A stretch of 64,000 bases of DNA from Thermasporomyces composti. Its GTDB lineage: Bacteria > Actinomycetota > Actinomycetes > Propionibacteriales > Actinopolymorphaceae. The stretch is from positions 372,001 through 436,000 of the forward strand of contig NZ_QTUC01000001.1 in the NCBI RefSeq assembly GCF_003386795.1, given 5' to 3'. A program made the position numbers and the translations under genes. Shown in pieces: positions 53,140 through 62,614 of the stretch (positions are counted from its first letter, which is position 1; each line of letters begins with the position of its first letter). Under the pieces are notes generated by a model, which was not told the origin of the DNA, made no database searches, and saw only the letters and a program-made list of their open reading frames with translations.

Positions 53140-54252
53140 ATGACCGACCGACTCAAGGCGCTCTCCGACGAGGGCGTGGCGATCTGGCTCGACGACGTCT
53201 CCCGGCAGCGCCTGCGCTCGGGCAACCTCGCCGAGCTCGTCGAGACCAAGCACGTCGTCGGCGTGACCAGCAACCCGACGATCTTCGCCAAGGCGCTCTC
53301 GGACCCCGACGTCTACACCGGCCAGCTGCGGGACCTCGGGATCCGCGGGGTCGACGTCGAAGAGGCCACGCGGATGATCACCACGTACGACATCCGCTGG
53401 GCGTGCGACGTCCTCCGCCCCGTCTACGACCGGACCGGTGGCGTGGACGGACGGGTCTCGATCGAGGTCGACCCGCGGCTGGCGCACGAGACCGAGAAGA
53501 CCGTCGCCGAGGCGGGCCTCCTGTGGTGGCTGGTCGACCGGCCGAACCTCTTCATCAAGATCCCGGCGACGAAGGAAGGGCTGCCGGCGATCACCGAGGC
53601 GCTCGCCCAGGGGATCAGCGTCAACGTCACGTTGATCTTCGGGATCCAGCGCTACCGCGAGGTGATGGACGCGTTCATGACCGGCCTCGAGCGGGCCAAG
53701 GAGCGCGGCCACGACCTGTCCACCATCGCGAGCGTGGCGTCCTTCTTCGTCAGTCGGGTCGACACCGAGGTCGACAAGCGGCTGGACAAGCTCGGCACGG
53801 AGCGCGCCCGCGCGCTCCGCGGCAAGGCGGCCGTCGCCAACGCCCGGCTGGCCTACGAGGCGTACGAGCAGACGTTCGCCTCCGACCGGTGGAAGGCGCT
53901 CCAGGCCGCGGGGGCGCGTCCCCAGCGACCTCTGTGGGCGTCCACCTCGGTGAAGGACCCCAGCCTTCCGGACACGCTCTACGTCACCGAGCTGGTGACC
54001 TCCGGCGTGGTGAACACGATGCCGGAGGCGACGATCCAGGCGGTCGCCGACCACGGTGAGGTGCGTGGCGACACGGTGCGCGGCCGGTACGACGAGGCTC
54101 GCCAGGTCTGGGCCGAGCTCGCCGAGCTGGGCATCGACTACGACGACGTCGTGTCCGTCCTGGAGGCCGAGGGCGTCGAGAAGTTCGTGGCGAGCTGGAA
54201 GGAGCTGCTGGCCACGGTTCGCAAGGGCTTGGAGGAAGAGGCGCGACGGTGA
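53140..54252 (+). CDS. tal: transaldolase
   Basis: 370 residues, the long actinobacterial type. Motifs [12 protein letters not shown] near the N-terminus and [14 protein letters not shown] with the Schiff-base Lys. Transfers dihydroxyacetone units. ATG at 53140 is favoured (4 bases from GGAGG); an ATG one codon earlier is only one base from it. Its stop overlaps pgi (GTGA). Confidence 0.96.
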   Translation: MTDRLKALSDEGVAIWLDDVSRQRLRSGNLAELVETKHVVGVTSNPTIFAKALSDPDVYTGQLRDLGIRGVDVEEATRMITTYDIRWACDVLRPVYDRTGGVDGRVSIEVDPRLAHETEKTVAEAGLLWWLVDRPNLFIKIPATKEGLPAITEALAQGISVNVTLIFGIQRYREVMDAFMTGLERAKERGHDLSTIASVASFFVSRVDTEVDKRLDKLGTERARALRGKAAVANARLAYEAYEQTFASDRWKALQAAGARPQRPLWASTSVKDPSLPDTLYVTELVTSGVVNTMPEATIQAVADHGEVRGDTVRGRYDEARQVWAELAELGIDYDDVVSVLEAEGVEKFVASWKELLATVRKGLEEEARR

Positions 54253-55874
54253 GCGGAGCGGACCTGCGCACCGAAGTCCACCAGCCCGACGGGGGAGTCG
54301 TCCTCGACCGGCTGGTCACGGAGGACGTGGCGGCCAAGCTGGCCCGCCAAGATCCCACGCTGTGGGGACCCGAGGCCGAGTCGGAGGCGTCGATCCGTCT
54401 CGGGTGGGTGGATCTGCCGCGGACCTCGCGACCGCTGCTCGCGCAGATCGACGCGCTGCGGGCCGAGCTGCGTGAGGAGGGCCTCGACCACGTCGTCCTC
54501 GCCGGGATGGGCGGCTCCTCCCTGGCGCCTGAGGTGATCGCGGCCACCGCCGGGGTCGAGCTGACCGTGCTCGACTCCACCGACCCACACATGGTGCGGC
54601 GGGCGTTGAGCGACCGACTCGATCGCACGATCGTGGTCGTCTCCAGCAAGTCGGGGACGACCGTCGAGACCGACAGCCAGCGGCGTGCCTACCTCAAGGC
54701 GTTCGCCGACGCCGGGATCGACGGCGCGCGCCGGATCGTCGTCGTCACCGACCCTGGCTCTCCGTTGGCCGAGCTGGCCGAGCGCGAGGGCTACCGGACG
54801 GTGTTCCTCGCCGACCCCCACGTCGGTGGCCGCTTCAGCGCCCTGTCCGCGTTCGGCCTGGTGCCCGCCGCTCTGGCCGGTGTCGACCCGGCCGAGCTGC
54901 TCGACGAGGCCGAGGCCGTCATGCCGGCGCTGGCCGCGTCCGCGCCGGACAACCCCGGACTCGCGTTGGGCGCCGCGCTCGGCGCCGCCCACGAGCAGGG
55001 GCGGAACAAGGTCGCCCTCGGGGAGGGGGCGAGCCCGATCCGAGGCTTCGCCGCCTGGGCGGAGCAGCTCATCGCCGAGTCGACCGGCAAGGACGGTCGC
55101 GGACTGCTCCCGGTCGACGTCGGCGCCGCCCGGACGTCGACCCCCGGCTGGGGCGACGCCGGCGACGACGTGATCCGGGTGTCCATCGGCGCGCCCGACG
55201 ACGCAGTCCCGGGGCAGCTGGTCACCGAGGGGTCCCTCGGCGCCTTGTTCCTGCTGTGGGAGACCGCTGTCGCCGTCGCGGGACGGGTGATCGGGATCAA
55301 CCCGTTCGACCAGCCCAACGTCGAGGAGGCCAAGCGGGCCGCCCGCGCCCTGCTCGATGCGCCTTCCGGCGAAGCGGCAGCGGCCGAGGAACCGGTCTTC
55401 GCCGACGGGGCGGTCGAGGTCTACGCCGACGCCACGCTGCTGGGCTCGGCGCGTTCGCTTCCGGACGCGCTCCAGGCGCTGACCAGGGCCGTCCCCGACC
55501 GGGGCTATCTCGCCGTGCTCGCCTACCTCGACCGGGTGGGCGACGCGCGCGCCGCCGACCTGCGGGGGCTCCTCGCGCGCGGCGCGGCATACCCGGTGAC
55601 GTTCGGGTGGGGACCCCGCTTCCTCCACTCGACCGGCCAGTACCACAAGGGGGGACCGCCCGTCGGGGCCTTCCTGCAGATCACCGGCGCGGTGCGCGAG
55701 GACCTCGCGGTGCCCGACCGCCCGTACACCTTCGGCCAGCTCATCGCCGCCCAGGCCGCCGGTGACCTCGCGGTGCTGCGGTCCAAGGGCGCCCCGACCC
55801 TGCGACTCCACCTCACCGACCGCTCGACTGGGCTTGAGCAGGTCCTCCAAGCGGCGGAAAGGGTACGTTCATGA
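54249..55874 (+). CDS. pgi: glucose-6-phosphate isomerase (short actinobacterial form)
   Basis: 541 residues. Links glycolysis with the pentose cycle. [13 protein letters not shown] is the SIS/PGI signature loop; [14 protein letters not shown] and [16 protein letters not shown] complete the active site. It overlaps zwf by 4 bases (ATGA). Divergent from standard eukaryotic-like Pgi, similar to the Pgi half of bacterial Tal-Pgi fusions. Confidence 0.94.
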   Translation: MSGADLRTEVHQPDGGVVLDRLVTEDVAAKLARQDPTLWGPEAESEASIRLGWVDLPRTSRPLLAQIDALRAELREEGLDHVVLAGMGGSSLAPEVIAATAGVELTVLDSTDPHMVRRALSDRLDRTIVVVSSKSGTTVETDSQRRAYLKAFADAGIDGARRIVVVTDPGSPLAELAEREGYRTVFLADPHVGGRFSALSAFGLVPAALAGVDPAELLDEAEAVMPALAASAPDNPGLALGAALGAAHEQGRNKVALGEGASPIRGFAAWAEQLIAESTGKDGRGLLPVDVGAARTSTPGWGDAGDDVIRVSIGAPDDAVPGQLVTEGSLGALFLLWETAVAVAGRVIGINPFDQPNVEEAKRAARALLDAPSGEAAAAEEPVFADGAVEVYADATLLGSARSLPDALQALTRAVPDRGYLAVLAYLDRVGDARAADLRGLLARGAAYPVTFGWGPRFLHSTGQYHKGGPPVGAFLQITGAVREDLAVPDRPYTFGQLIAAQAAGDLAVLRSKGAPTLRLHLTDRSTGLEQVLQAAERVRS

Positions 55875-57523
55875 CCGATGAGGCCGGTGCCCCCGGCACG
55901 ACCAGCCGCGCGACGACCGGCTCCGCCGACGCCGATCACATCGCGACCCAGGCGTCGGCGGTGGCGCCACTCGGTCCCGCGGCGGCGCTGATCCAGCAAA
56001 CCCCGGACACCAACCCCCTGCGCGATCCGCGTGACCGACGGCTGCCCCGCGTCGCGGGGCCCTGCGCGCTGATCATCTTCGGCGTGACCGGCGACCTCGC
56101 ACGCAAGAAGCTGATGCCGGCCGTCTACGACCTCGCCAACCGCGGGCTGCTTCCGCCCGGCTTCGCCCTCGTGGGGTTCGCCCGACGCGAGTGGGACCAC
56201 AAGGCCTTCGAGGAGGTCGTCCACGACGCGGTCAAGGAGCACGCCCGCACGCCGTTCCGCGAGGAGGTCTGGCAGCAGCTCGCCGAGGGCTGCCGGTTCG
56301 TGCCCGGCGAGCTGGGGGACGATCCGTCGTTTGAGCGACTGCGCGCGACGATCGCCGAGGTCGACCGGGAGCGCGGAACCAACGGCAACCACGCGTTCTA
56401 CCTGTCGGTGCCGCCCAAGCTGTTCCCGGTGACGGTCCGCCAGCTCAAGCAGCACGGTCTGGTCGACCACGTCCCCGGCCAGTGGCGCCGCGTGGTGATC
56501 GAGAAGCCGTTCGGCTACGACCTGCAGAGCGCGCGAGAGCTCAACGCGATCGTCTCGGAGGTCTTCCCGCCGGAGGCGGTCTTCCGCATCGACCACTACC
56601 TCGGCAAGGAGACCGTCCAGAACATCCTGGCCCTGCGCTTCGCCAACCAGCTCTTCGAGCCGATCTGGAACGCCCACTACGTCGACCACGTCCAGATCAC
56701 CATGGCCGAGGACATCGGCATCGGCGGCCGGGCCGGCTACTACGACGCGATCGGTGCCGCGCGGGACGTCATCCAGAACCACCTGCTGCAGCTGCTGGCG
56801 CTCACCGCGATGGAGGAGCCGGTGAGCTTCGACGCCCGCAGCCTGCAGCTGGAGAAGCAGAAGGTGCTCGCCGCGGTGCAGCTGCCGCGACGGCTCGACC
56901 TGTACACCGCGCGGGGCCAGTACGCCGCGGGCTGGGCCGGTGGCGAGAAGGTCCGGGGCTACCTCGAGGAGGACGGCATCCCGAGTACGTCGCACACCGA
57001 GACCTACGCCGCGATCAAGCTCGAGATCGACATCCGGCGCTGGGCCGGGGTGCCGTTCTACCTGCGCACGGGGAAGCGCTTGGCACGCCGCGTCACCGAG
57101 GTGGCCGTGGTGTTCAAGCGGGCACCGCACCTGCCGTTCGCGGCGACGTCCACCGAGGAGCTCGGCGAGAACACCCTGGTGATGCGGATCCAGCCGGACG
57201 AGGGTGTCACGATCCGGTTCGGCTCGAAAGTCCCGGGCACCCAGATGGAGATCCGCGACGTGACGATGGACTTCGCCTACGGCGGCGCCTTCACCGAGTC
57301 CTCCCCCGAGGCGTACGAGCGACTCATCCTCGACGTCCTGCTCGGCGACTCCCCCTTGTTCCCACAGCACGAGGAAGTGGAGCTGTCGTGGCAGATCCTC
57401 GACCCGATCGTCGAGTTCTGGGCCGAGCAGGGCCCACCCGAGCAGTATCCGTCCGGTACGTGGGGGCCGAAGTCGGCCGACGAGATGTTGGCCCGTGACG
57501 GTCGAAGCTGGAGACGGCCTTGA
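55871..57523 (+). CDS. zwf: glucose-6-phosphate 1-dehydrogenase
   Basis: 550 residues. Nucleotide loop GVTGDLARKKLMPAVYDL, substrate site EKPFGYDLQSAREL and RIDHYLGKETVQNIL. Oxidises glucose 6-phosphate, forming NADPH. About 55 residues of low-complexity sequence precede the conserved domain; the ATG in the pgi overlap is the natural start. OpcA, the next gene, is its assembly/allosteric partner. Confidence 0.97.
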   Translation: MTDEAGAPGTTSRATTGSADADHIATQASAVAPLGPAAALIQQTPDTNPLRDPRDRRLPRVAGPCALIIFGVTGDLARKKLMPAVYDLANRGLLPPGFALVGFARREWDHKAFEEVVHDAVKEHARTPFREEVWQQLAEGCRFVPGELGDDPSFERLRATIAEVDRERGTNGNHAFYLSVPPKLFPVTVRQLKQHGLVDHVPGQWRRVVIEKPFGYDLQSARELNAIVSEVFPPEAVFRIDHYLGKETVQNILALRFANQLFEPIWNAHYVDHVQITMAEDIGIGGRAGYYDAIGAARDVIQNHLLQLLALTAMEEPVSFDARSLQLEKQKVLAAVQLPRRLDLYTARGQYAAGWAGGEKVRGYLEEDGIPSTSHTETYAAIKLEIDIRRWAGVPFYLRTGKRLARRVTEVAVVFKRAPHLPFAATSTEELGENTLVMRIQPDEGVTIRFGSKVPGTQMEIRDVTMDFAYGGAFTESSPEAYERLILDVLLGDSPLFPQHEEVELSWQILDPIVEFWAEQGPPEQYPSGTWGPKSADEMLARDGRSWRRP

Positions 57524-58749
57524 TCATCGACCTGTCGGACACCAATGCCAGCGCGATCGCGAGCGCCCTGGTCCGAGCCCGCCGCAGCGCGGGCAGCCCG
57601 GCGATGGGCATGGTGCTCACGCTCATCATCGTCGCCGACGAGCACTCGCACTACGACGCGATCCGGGCCGCCATGCAGGCCGCCAAGGAGCATCCCTCAC
57701 GGATCATCGGGGTGATTCCCCAGGCTGGACGCGGCCCGGCCCGGCTGGACGCCGAGGTCCGCGTCGGCGGGGAGGGCGGCCCGGGTGAGAGCCTCTTGCT
57801 CCGCCTCTACGGCGAGCTCTCCCACCACCCGGAGTCCGTCGTCACCCCGCTGCTGCTGCCGGAGTCCCCCGTGGTCACCTGGTGGCCGGGGAAGGCACCG
57901 AGTGCCCCGTCGGCGGATCCGCTGGGTGCGCTAGCCCAACGGCGGATCACCGACTGCTCGGCCGCCCGCTACCCGCTGGCCGAGCTGCAGCAGCGCTGCC
58001 AGACCTACGCGCCCGGCGACACCGACTTGGCGTGGACCAGGATCACGCCGTGGCGGGCGCTCCTGGCCGCAGCGCTCGACCAGCCACACGGCATGATCTC
58101 CGGCGCCACGATCGAGGCCGAGCGCGCCAACGCGAGCGCCGACCTGCTGGGCGCGTGGCTGTCCTGGCGGCTGCGGATCCCGGTGACGGTGAAGCAGTCG
58201 GCCGGGCCTGGCATCACCGCCGCCCGCCTGCACACCGAGGACGGCGACATCGCGATCGACCGGACGGACGGTCGGGTCGCGCGGTACTCGATCCCCTTCC
58301 AGCCGGAGCGCACCGTCGCGTTGAAGCGCCGGGAGACCTCGGAGCTGCTGGCGGAGGAGCTGCGCCGGCTCGACCCCGACGAGATCTACGCGCGCACTGT
58401 CCAGGAGCTGCTGCGTACCGCGTCGGAGACGGCCGACCAGGTGCTGCTCTCCCCCGGTGAGCCGTCGGCTGAGAAGGCGGAGCGGCCCGCACGGAAGCGG
58501 GCGGCGAAGAAGCAGGCGGCTTCCGACGTGGGCGCGGAGCACGGCGGAAGGCGGACGGCGGCGAAGACGGCCAAGAAGGCCACGGCCAAGGCCCCGGCCG
58601 CGAAGGGAGCCGCCAAGAAGGCAGCGAAGAAGAGCGCCGCCAAGAAGACGACCGCCAAGAAGGCGACCGGTCGCACATCGACCACCCGCGCGGGTGGCGG
58701 CGCGAAGCGGGCGGCGTCGACGGGGCGCCGTGGACGGGAGGAGTCGTGA
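57520..58749 (+). CDS. opcA: OpcA, G6PDH assembly protein, with histone H1-like tail
   Basis: 409 residues. The OpcA core (about residues 1-310) starts MIIDLSDTNASAIASALV and activates or assembles G6PDH. After SPGEPSAEKAERPARKRAAKKQ the last 95 or so residues become a Lys/Ala/Thr-rich tail of AKKATAKA, AAKKAAKK and AKKTTAKK repeats, like the stand-alone basic protein at 2387. It starts with a TTG overlapping the zwf stop (TTGA), GGAG just upstream. The tail should bind DNA or RNA. Confidence 0.93.
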   Translation: MIIDLSDTNASAIASALVRARRSAGSPAMGMVLTLIIVADEHSHYDAIRAAMQAAKEHPSRIIGVIPQAGRGPARLDAEVRVGGEGGPGESLLLRLYGELSHHPESVVTPLLLPESPVVTWWPGKAPSAPSADPLGALAQRRITDCSAARYPLAELQQRCQTYAPGDTDLAWTRITPWRALLAAALDQPHGMISGATIEAERANASADLLGAWLSWRLRIPVTVKQSAGPGITAARLHTEDGDIAIDRTDGRVARYSIPFQPERTVALKRRETSELLAEELRRLDPDEIYARTVQELLRTASETADQVLLSPGEPSAEKAERPARKRAAKKQAASDVGAEHGGRRTAAKTAKKATAKAPAAKGAAKKAAKKSAAKKTTAKKATGRTSTTRAGGGAKRAASTGRRGREES

Positions 58750-59525
58750 CGAGCACGCCGGAGGTCGTCGTCCACGCCAACGCCGAGCTGCTGGCCCAGT
58801 CCGTCGCCGCCCGGCTGGTGACCCGCCTCGTGGACGTCCAGGCGAGCCGAGGAAGCGCCTCGGTCGTCCTGACCGGTGGCGGCATCGGCACCGCGAGTCT
58901 GGCCGCGCTGGCGTCCGCCCCGGCCCGCGACGCGATCGACTGGAGCCGCCTCGACATCTGGTGGGGTGACGAGCGGTTCCTGCCCACGGGCCATCCCGAG
59001 CGCAACGAGACCGGCGCCCGCCAGGCACTCCTGGACCACGTGCCGGTGGACCCGACGCGGGTGCACCCCATGCCCGCCTCCGATGGCCCGGATGGTGACG
59101 ACGTGGAGGCGGCCGCGCGGCGCTACGCCGCCGAGCTGGCGGCTGCCCGTCGACCGGAGGACCATGGCCCGTTCCCCTCGTTCGACGTCCTGCTGCTCGG
59201 CGTCGGCCCTGACTGCCACGTGGCCTCGCTGTTCCCCGGGCTGCCGGCCGTGTACGACGAGCGGCCGGTGGTGGCCGTCCACGGTGCACCCAAGCCACCG
59301 CCCACCCGGATCAGCCTGACCTTCCCCGCCATCCAGGCCGCGCGCGAGGTCTGGCTGCTCGTCGCGGGTGAGGAGAAGGCCCCCGCTGTCCGCCTCGCCC
59401 TCTCCGGCGCGGGACACGTGCAGGTTCCCGCCGCGGGTGCTCGCGGGCGGCAGCGCACCCTCTGGCTGCTCGACCAGGCGGCGGCCGCTCAGCTGCCCAG
59501 CGACCTGCGTCGGCCGTCGGTGTAG
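58746..59525 (+). CDS. pgl: 6-phosphogluconolactonase
   Basis: 259 residues. Hydrolyses phosphogluconolactone. Active-site LTGGGIGTASL, WWGDERFLP and GVGPDCHVASLFPG (family: GxGxDGHxASLFP, here Cys for Gly). GTG start overlaps opcA (GTGA), last gene of the operon. Its end overlaps the convergent LacI gene by 37 bases. No 6-phosphogluconate dehydrogenase gene follows in the window. Confidence 0.94.
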   Translation: MTSTPEVVVHANAELLAQSVAARLVTRLVDVQASRGSASVVLTGGGIGTASLAALASAPARDAIDWSRLDIWWGDERFLPTGHPERNETGARQALLDHVPVDPTRVHPMPASDGPDGDDVEAAARRYAAELAAARRPEDHGPFPSFDVLLLGVGPDCHVASLFPGLPAVYDERPVVAVHGAPKPPPTRISLTFPAIQAAREVWLLVAGEEKAPAVRLALSGAGHVQVPAAGARGRQRTLWLLDQAAAAQLPSDLRRPSV

Positions 59526-60580
59526 CGGTCGGCTGTCGTGCCGCGTCGACGGCGTGTACGGGGCGCCGGGCCGGTCGTCGCCCGGACGATGAGCTCGCTG
59601 TCGAGGACATGGCGGGTGTCCGCGACGTCGTCATCGCCCAAGATCCGCAACAGGACCTCGACCGCGAGCTGGCCGGCCATTCGGGTCGGCGCGGAGACCG
59701 CGGTCAGCGGTGGCGTGGTGGTGTCCGCCACCACGTCGTCGCAGCCCACCACGCTGACGTCGTCCGGCACCGCCACCCCGGCCGCCGACAGTCCGGCGAG
59801 GATGCCTTGTGCGACCGCGTCGTCGAACGCCACGACCGCGGTGACCCGCGCGGCGAGCAACGCCGAGGTGCACTCGATGCCGGCCGCGTAGGTGGGACGG
59901 CTCGCTTGGACGGTGGCCACCTCCAACCCGCGGGCGGCGGCGACCCGGCGGACGGCGCGACGGCGCTGCTGGTTCGACCACGACGACGCTGGCCCGCTGA
60001 CGTAGGCCAGACGTCGGTGTCCGAGGTCGGCGAGGTGCTCCACCGCCTGGGCCATGCCTGAGGCGCTGTCGATGAGCACCCTGGGCACTCCGGGGATGTC
60101 CCGGTTGACGAGCACGAGGGGACGTCGGGTCGCGTGCTCGCGCACCCGTGCCGACGGCATCCGGGTGGACGCCAGGACAACCCCCTCGACCTGGTGGGCG
60201 AACTTGGTGAGGAGCACGTCCTCGCGTGCCGGGCTCTCGTCGGAGTCACCGAGCACGACGCTGTAGCCGGCGGCGTCGGCCGCCTGCTGAGCCCCGCGCA
60301 TGAGGGGTGGGAAGAACGGGTTGGCGATGTCGGGCACGACGAGCGCGATCGTGGCGTACCGCCCCGTCGACAGCGCCCGAGCCACCACGTTAGGCGTGTA
60401 GCCCAGGCGAGCCGCGACCTCTCGCACGCGCTCGACTGTCTCGGGCCGAAGGAGGTCGGGTCGGGTGAACGCCCGCGACACCGTCGCCCTGGACACACCC
60501 GCCGCCTCCGCCACCTCCCGGATCGTGGGCGTCCGACCGCCACCGGTCAGCCCGCGGGCACCGGTCAGTCCTCGGGTCAT
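59489..60580 (-). CDS. LacI-family transcriptional regulator
   Basis: 363 residues. Helix-turn-helix TIREVAEAAGVSRATVSRAF plus hinge RPETVERVREVAARLGYTPN and a periplasmic-binding-type sugar domain. Last gene of the sugar-type operon; it likely represses that operon and responds to its substrate. The start at 60580 has no Shine-Dalgarno sequence; a GTG one codon before is possible. Confidence 0.93.
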   Translation of the reverse strand: MTRGLTGARGLTGGGRTPTIREVAEAAGVSRATVSRAFTRPDLLRPETVERVREVAARLGYTPNVVARALSTGRYATIALVVPDIANPFFPPLMRGAQQAADAAGYSVVLGDSDESPAREDVLLTKFAHQVEGVVLASTRMPSARVREHATRRPLVLVNRDIPGVPRVLIDSASGMAQAVEHLADLGHRRLAYVSGPASSWSNQQRRRAVRRVAAARGLEVATVQASRPTYAAGIECTSALLAARVTAVVAFDDAVAQGILAGLSAAGVAVPDDVSVVGCDDVVADTTTPPLTAVSAPTRMAGQLAVEVLLRILGDDDVADTRHVLDSELIVRATTGPAPRTRRRRGTTADRYTDGRRRSLGS

Positions 60581-60606
60581 CACGGCAGCGTAAGGAGCGC
60601 GTCGCC

Positions 60607-61632
60607 TCACACCGCGACAGGGTGGCCGCTGGCCAGGGAGCGGTGGATCGCGTCCAGGATCGCCGTGACGTGACGGCTCTCGGCGAGGGTGACCAGCGGC
60701 GCGCGTCCCTCCGCGACACACTCGATCATGTGCCGGTCGGCGAGCGCGAGCGCCCCGGCCTGGACGCCGTGGATCACCGGCGTGATGGAGGTCCTGGGGT
60801 AGCGGTACTCGCTGGACGTGGCGATCTCGAGCTGCTCGTCCTTGCGGTCGAGGTGGATGACACCCCGCTCCCCCACGACCTCGATGAACGAGTCGGTCAT
60901 CGTCGGGAAGGTGTCGGGGTAGATCCAGCACGACTCGAACGTGGCGACCGCCCCCGACGCGAACCTGACCTGCGCCTGGACGGCGTCCGGGGTCTTGATC
61001 CCCATGCCGTCGAGCACGCCCCGGACGCCTGTCGCGTACACCTCGACCGCCTGGTCGTCGCCGAAGAACCAGCAGACGAGGTCGATGTCGTGGCTGGACA
61101 AGAACCACGCGGGCGTGGTGCCCTCCGCCCACCGAAGCATCCGGGTGGGCACGAAGATCCGGTCGTTCTTGCGTGCGTAGGCCATCCTGGGACGGCCCAC
61201 GGCGCCGGCGTCGATCTCCGCCTTCGCCTGGGCATAGCAGGGGATCCAGCGGTGGTTGAACGCCGTCATGGCGGGGACGCCGGCCCGTTCGACCGCCTCG
61301 ATCACGCGATCAGCGTCCGCCAGGCTGGTGGCGAGCGGCTTCTCGATCAGGATGGCCTTGCCGGCCTCCGCGGCAGCGACCGCGATCTCGGTGTGGAGGT
61401 GGTCCGGCGTGGCGACGATGACGAGCTTCACGTCGGGACGGACCAGGAGCTCCTCGTAGTCGTCCGTGGCCACCCATCCGCCGTAGCGCGCCGTGAGCTC
61501 ACGGGCCGGCCCGTCCGGAACACTCGCCACACCGACGAGACGGGCTCGGGGGTGGGAGGCCACCGCGCCGGCGTGCGCGGTGCCCATGATGCCCGCTCCG
61601 ATGATCGCGACCCCGATTGGATCGACCTTCAT
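60607..61632 (-). CDS. Gfo/Idh/MocA-family dehydrogenase (first)
   Basis: 341 residues. NAD-fold GAGIMGTAHAG, catalytic EKPLATS, and SHDIDLVCW with the acid-base His. Family members oxidise inositol, sugars or sugar acids. Only 26 bases before the LacI gene and overlapping the second dehydrogenase by 4 bases, so operonic. Confidence 0.92.
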   Translation of the reverse strand: MKVDPIGVAIIGAGIMGTAHAGAVASHPRARLVGVASVPDGPARELTARYGGWVATDDYEELLVRPDVKLVIVATPDHLHTEIAVAAAEAGKAILIEKPLATSLADADRVIEAVERAGVPAMTAFNHRWIPCYAQAKAEIDAGAVGRPRMAYARKNDRIFVPTRMLRWAEGTTPAWFLSSHDIDLVCWFFGDDQAVEVYATGVRGVLDGMGIKTPDAVQAQVRFASGAVATFESCWIYPDTFPTMTDSFIEVVGERGVIHLDRKDEQLEIATSSEYRYPRTSITPVIHGVQAGALALADRHMIECVAEGRAPLVTLAESRHVTAILDAIHRSLASGHPVAV

Positions 61633-62600
61633 GGGTCCTTCACCTCCGTCTCCCGTCCACCGGCGCGGATCGACCGCTCGACCGCCTCGACGACCGCCAC
61701 CGCGGCCAGGCCGTCCTCACCCGTCACCGGTGGTCGCGTCTCGGTCCGCACCGCGGTCACGAACGCCATCAGTTCCTGGCGCAGGTCACCGCCGGGGATG
61801 CCGGCGTCCGGAGGCCAGTGGTAGGTGTCGAGCTGCTCGGTCCGGCCGCCGCGTGACGTCAGCGCGACGTCGGTATGGGAGAGCTCGACCTCGCACATCC
61901 CCTCGGCGCCCACGAGCTCCAAGCCAGCCGACAGCCCGCTGGCCCGCTCGACGGGAAGCAGCCACGACCACCGCAACTCGACCGGGGTGCCGTCGGTGAG
62001 CCAGGCGTGGACCTCCACGTGGTCGTCGTGCGGTGAGACCACCCGGAGCCCACGCGCCCGCACCCGGCTGATGCGGCGACCGGTCACGTGGTGGACGAGA
62101 TCCACGTCGTGGATGCCGAGGAACCACGCGACCGAGGTCCGGGTCCCGATCCGCCGGGCGGCGAGAAGCGAGTTCGCTCGCCAGGCCCGCACCGTCCACA
62201 ACGCACCGAGTCCACGACACGCCGCCACCGCCTGCGCCACCCGCGGGTCGAACCGCAGGAGGTGCCCCACCATGAGGTGCGCCGGCGACGGCCGAGCGGC
62301 CAGCAGCCGGGTCGCCTCGGCGACGCTGGTCGCGAGCGGTTTCTCGACCAGGACGTGCCGACCCGCCTGGAGCGCCTCGAGGACCGGGTCCCGAACGTCG
62401 TCAGGTGTCGCGACGACCACCGCGTCGACCTCGTCCCACCGAGCCCGGGTCAGGACCGGGACCCCGAATCGCTCAGCCAGCTCCGCGTGCCGCCTGGTGT
62501 CGGTCTCCGCGATCCACGCCAGCTCCACGTCAGGCACGGCAGGGAGGAGCCGGGCGTACAGGGTGCCCATGAATCCGGCGCCGACGACCCCGATCCGCAT
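61629..62600 (-). CDS. Gfo/Idh/MocA-family dehydrogenase (second)
   Basis: 323 residues. GAGFMGTLYARLL, EKPLATSV and GIHDVDLVHHVTG. Distinct from its neighbour, so the two probably catalyse successive or opposed steps, a common pairing (oxidation at one carbon, then reduction). ATG at 62600 or GTG one codon before, with AAGGG upstream. Confidence 0.92.
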   Translation of the reverse strand: MRIGVVGAGFMGTLYARLLPAVPDVELAWIAETDTRRHAELAERFGVPVLTRARWDEVDAVVVATPDDVRDPVLEALQAGRHVLVEKPLATSVAEATRLLAARPSPAHLMVGHLLRFDPRVAQAVAACRGLGALWTVRAWRANSLLAARRIGTRTSVAWFLGIHDVDLVHHVTGRRISRVRARGLRVVSPHDDHVEVHAWLTDGTPVELRWSWLLPVERASGLSAGLELVGAEGMCEVELSHTDVALTSRGGRTEQLDTYHWPPDAGIPGGDLRQELMAFVTAVRTETRPPVTGEDGLAAVAVVEAVERSIRAGGRETEVKDP

Positions 62601-62614
62601 CACGACGAGCCCTT

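Noticed and set aside
51556-54054. An 832-codon open frame antisense to tkt and tal
   Set aside because: Typical mirror frame in high-G+C DNA; the sense strand encodes complete transketolase and transaldolase with all motifs.
54138-57370. Long antisense frames (570 and 615 codons) across pgi and zwf
   Set aside because: Antisense to two well-defined enzymes, Arg/Gly/Val-rich composition, no ribosome sites.
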